The position numbers and the translations under genes were made by a program. Under the pieces are notes generated by a model. That model searched no databases, was not told where the DNA came from, and saw nothing but the letters and a program-made list of their open reading frames with translations. DNA of 60,000 nt from positions 243,287,924 to 243,347,923 of the forward strand of contig NC_081409.1 in the NCBI RefSeq assembly GCF_030272615.1, in the 5' to 3' direction. Shown here in pieces: positions 57,344-60,000 of the stretch (positions are counted from its first letter, which is position 1; the number at the start of each line of letters is the position of its first letter). The stretch is from Cryptomeria japonica. Lineage: Eukaryota; Streptophyta; Pinopsida; Cupressales; Cupressaceae.

Positions 57344-57513
57344 GTCTACATATGTCCAAACTGTAAAGACTGCACGTTGGGAATACAGCACTAGGCCTGT
57401 GTATGGCTGGGGTGATGTTGGGTCTAAACAGAAGGCAACTGCAGGCTGGTTAGCAGCTCTTCCTGTTTTTGAACCACATTGGCAAATATGTATGGCAGGT
57501 GGTCTTTCTACAG
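57344..57513 (+). CDS. VTE1: Tocopherol cyclase exon (RPVYGWGDVG segment)
   Basis: The first G completes the Arg codon begun at 10445-10446. Translation then gives STYVQTVKTARWEYSTRPVY, GWGDVGSKQKATAGWLAALP and VFEPHWQICMAGGLST. This is the most conserved stretch of plant tocopherol cyclases (TRPVYGWGDV, STAGW, FPVFEPHWQICMAGGLSTG), so the identification is strong. The exon ends CTACAG|GTAAGC after the first base of the Gly codon. No stop or shift is present, and the codons and splice sites look intact, consistent with a functional host gene despite the huge intron. The enzyme converts the quinol precursors DMPBQ and MPBQ to gamma- and delta-tocopherol in plastids. Confidence 0.93.
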
Positions 57514-58230
57514 GTAAGCATGGCCTTCTTAATACTTTTTTGCTTATGATGACTCGTCTGGATTTTTTTTTGAAATGAGCCATATCAGTTTAGCACAAAG
57601 ACATTGTTATCGCTAGAGGATAAATTTTGAATCAGCAATTGAGAAGAATATTTCTGATCATTATGTACTTGTAAAATAGGAAACTGTTATGCCATCCACT
57701 CACTCCTTTTTGTATGATTAGCAATTTAGCATTGTGTTATCATATCATTGATATATAACATGTTTTTCAATTAAAAAAATGTAAACTAACCCATTTTCAT
57801 TTAATGATTTAAACATTCAGAATTTGAACATATCCACGCCTCTTTGTTAGTGCCGTATTCATGATTTTTGTCAACTTCATTCTCATTTGTGTCCAGTGAA
57901 TATATGAATAATTGTATTCATCTGGAAGTGAATTCTTGAAATTAGAAAACATAGCTAACAAAATCATACAAGGGGATTTTGCTAATTTCATGTTTATTAT
58001 TTTATACTGTGAGGTCCCTTGGAATGATTCCATCAAATTTGAAATACATACAGTTCTAATTTGTCTCAATTGCAGAGTTTATTGTTGATATCATAGAAGC
58101 AATAGTCTGCAAAAAATCATGATTATACCTGATTAGTCTTGAATCCTAGAGCCAGCCAATTTATTCCCCGAAAAAATCCCAATTCATGAAAAAATTGTTG
58201 ACCAATTGTTGACCCAACTTTCGATGAATT
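57514..58230 (+). other. Next VTE1 intron, left part
   Basis: Begins GTAAGCATGG. AT-rich; no gene, repeat edge or RNA gene recognised. The following VTE1 exon is not within the window, so this intron is at least 2.5 kb. Confidence 0.65.
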
Positions 58231-58473
58231 TTTGCATTTAAATCATGTTAAAATCATGTTAAAACCCCCCCAAAATGGCAAAAAAGTGAAAAAAATTGTT
58301 GTAAAAACTCGCAAAACCCTAGAAAAACTTGTGAAATTATTGAATTGCTCACATTTAGGGTTTATCCGAGACAAAATCAGAGTCAATTTGGAATCAACGT
58401 TGATAGAGTTCTTTTGTCCCTTAGTTTTCTTTCCGACCTCTGCAAATCCCTAAATAAAGGAGTGGGAGGAGCA

Positions 58474-58650
58474 ATGGCGATCATCAACCGAGTTTGGAAG
58501 GGCCTCAATCATCCTAAATCGTGGAGGGCATATGCTATTGAAGTAGCTGGAAAATCTGGTCTAAATCTTGGTTTCGATGTGATTCAAGCTTTGCACACAC
58601 CGCCCCAATGGTTTGATGCGAACATGTATATAATTAATAATGTACACTAG
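58474..58650 (+). CDS. Small hypothetical ORF with UTR-like upstream sequence
   Basis: ATG at 58474 in GGAGCAATGGCG opens 58 codons, starting MAIINRVWKGLNHPKSW and continuing AYAIEVAGKSGLNLGFDVIQ, to a TAG at 58648. The composition is protein-like and the start context is good. The upstream 150 bp resembles an untranslated leader (AAACCCTAGAAAAAC, ACCTCTGCAAATCCC). It may be the first exon of a captured or pseudogenised gene. I do not recognise the family. Confidence 0.35.
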   Translation: MAIINRVWKGLNHPKSWRAYAIEVAGKSGLNLGFDVIQALHTPPQWFDANMYIINNVH

Positions 58651-58867
58651 CTTTAAAATTAATACTAAATGCACTATTATAGATGGCATTATGATGGGGA
58701 AGGAGCGAACCCCTATAGATTATAATTAATACTATAAAGTAGTTTTAAAATTTAAACTATTATAGACTATGAATATATATTAATAGTTATATAATAAACT
58801 ACAAATTAAAAATAATGTAAAATTTATAATGTAAATATTTAATTTTTAATATAATAATATAATATAT

Positions 58868-59107
58868 TATTTTTTTGATGGAGGAAACTCGGTTTTTTAG
58901 CTTGGTCTGATCCCAAAGAGACCACTTATAGAGGATCTCTTCTCACGAGGCCATTTCTTGGGGGTCATCATTCCCCACACTTGTTCAAACCCACAAGCTC
59001 AATAGACCAACGAAGGTAGAAGGCCTGCGAGCTCAATGGCCCAACAGGGGTTTGAGCCTTGGTGGCTGCCTCATCAACAAAGTGTTTCCACCACGACACT
59101 AAATGTC
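58868..59107 (-). repeat. tRNA-derived SINE-like unit
   Basis: On the minus strand an A-box-like TGTCGTGGTGG (about 59090-59100) is followed at tRNA spacing by a B box GGCTCAAACCC (about 59048-59058). About 180 bp of body ends in CATCAAAAAAATAATATATT. Flanking DNA is so AT-rich that a target duplication cannot be defined. Confidence 0.6.
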
Positions 59108-59439
59108 CAAAGACATATATAATATATATAGAAATAGATATATGATTTATAATTTATAATTGATATAGTTAATTTTTGCTCAAACAAAGACAAACAATTC
59201 ATTATGTGAGCAATATATCCGAAGTGCTCCACGTAATAAATCTGAATGACAACAAACAAGCTTACATACTTGTAATAAAACAGCCCCCAACACATAATCA
59301 TTAAAATTTGTGTCTACCTAAAATAGTAGTTGCAAGCTAGGTATTGCCAAAACCAGTGGCTTGCTAATTGTTTACTTCAGCTAAACAAATGCCTTTTGTT
59401 GAATTCTACCCCATATAAAAGACTTACCGATTCAGGGAA

Positions 59440-60000
59440 TATAAAGCATTGCAACTGTGGAATATGATTTGATAAGCTTTCTCAAATATTGAACTACCCC
59501 TAGAAAACTCCTTGCCTCAATCACAATGAAAGTCTTGGATCACTTCAAAATGGCTTGCATTTTTACTAAATTCCAAACAATAGCTGGATCACTGTCTGAT
59601 AAATTTTGATATCAGCTACTTCATAGACTTAGCTAATCTTTGATCTCAGACTTAAACAACTATTTGGTGTATTTGGTGACTGCCCTTTTAAAAAGTTAAC
59701 TGAATATTTGCCTCTATAATCAGCAATATGACTATAAACAACAAAAATCCATTTTCTACAATTCAGGGGTTAGACTCTATTTTATTTACTCTTTATATCT
59801 CTATGCTATGGAAATGCCCTTAAGTTAAAAAAAAATAGTTTGTATCTATTTTTCTACAATTTTTTAGACTTTTGAAAATCCATTTTTTGACCTATTTTTT
59901 CAAAAAATCTTATACTTTTGGTTTGCCGATTTTTTCCCCAAACGTTGCTGCTATGGTATAAAGCATTGCAATTGTGGAATATGATTTGATAAGCTTTGTT
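59440..60000. repeat. Direct repeat at the window end
   Basis: ATAAAGCATTGCAA-C/T-TGTGG followed by AATATGATTTGATAAGCTTT occurs at 59441-59480 and 59958-59997, with one difference over 40 bp. The second copy continues past the window, so this may be a 517-bp tandem unit or a dispersed repeat. Confidence 0.7.

Overview
This window is plant nuclear DNA, most likely from a gymnosperm or another plant with a very large genome. It lies inside one host gene. Two short plus-strand exons (10370-10446 and 57344-57513) encode adjacent parts of tocopherol cyclase (VTE1). Their splice phases fit exactly: the Arg codon is split AG|G across the junction. They are separated by about 46.9 kb of intron, and almost everything else in the window is transposable-element DNA in that intron or in the two flanking ones. 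No complete, intact element protein is present. No bacterial, viral-genome, CRISPR or rRNA features were seen.

Layout. 1-5204 is a decayed Ty3/gypsy gag-pol on the plus strand with an extra segment after integrase. 5205-5505 is a run of consecutive short hairpins. About 5506-9735 is a Ty1/copia element on the minus strand. It has an initiator-Met-tRNA primer site and a very short (135 bp) 5' LTR that is mostly a tRNA-like sequence with A and B boxes. 9736-11189 is host intron around VTE1 exon 10370-10446. 11190-16330 is a giant LTR (A) followed by a tRNA-Arg-type primer site. 17270-21260 is a decayed Tat-like gypsy gag-pol on the minus strand with an archaeal-type RNase H in front of RT. 20.7-27.3 kb also holds a coding-gene fragment and AT-rich inverted repeats. 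27324-35432 (B), 38474-44780 (C, nested inside E), 36813-46141 (E) and 49771-52555 (D) are further solo LTRs of the same group. 46.4-52.8 kb carries non-LTR-type (LINE-like) remnants, with an RNase H domain split by D. 53323-57018 is a complete non-autonomous LTR element without pol. 57.5-60 kb is the next VTE1 intron, with a SINE-like unit and a small unidentified ORF.

The most unusual system is the LTR group A-E. Its members are 2.8-8.1 kb, have TGTTG/CAACA-type ends, and B-E have 5-bp target duplications (one imperfect). Three of them (A, B, C) contain a conserved gene-like ORF within the LTR. It has a conserved splice-acceptor-like motif at its start and lies antisense to the direction implied by the primer site beside A. 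All five also share a TATA promoter about 750-850 bp from one end (B about 990 bp, including its terminal duplication) that points the opposite way from that primer site. A second, unrelated non-autonomous element (53.3-57.0 kb) carries an ORF of similar architecture. Both recall the additional ORFs reported in Tat/Athila retrotransposons.

All calls come from reading the sequence and from memory of protein families. No database search or alignment software was used. Boundaries supported by target duplications are the firmest; lineage names and functions of extra ORFs are tentative.
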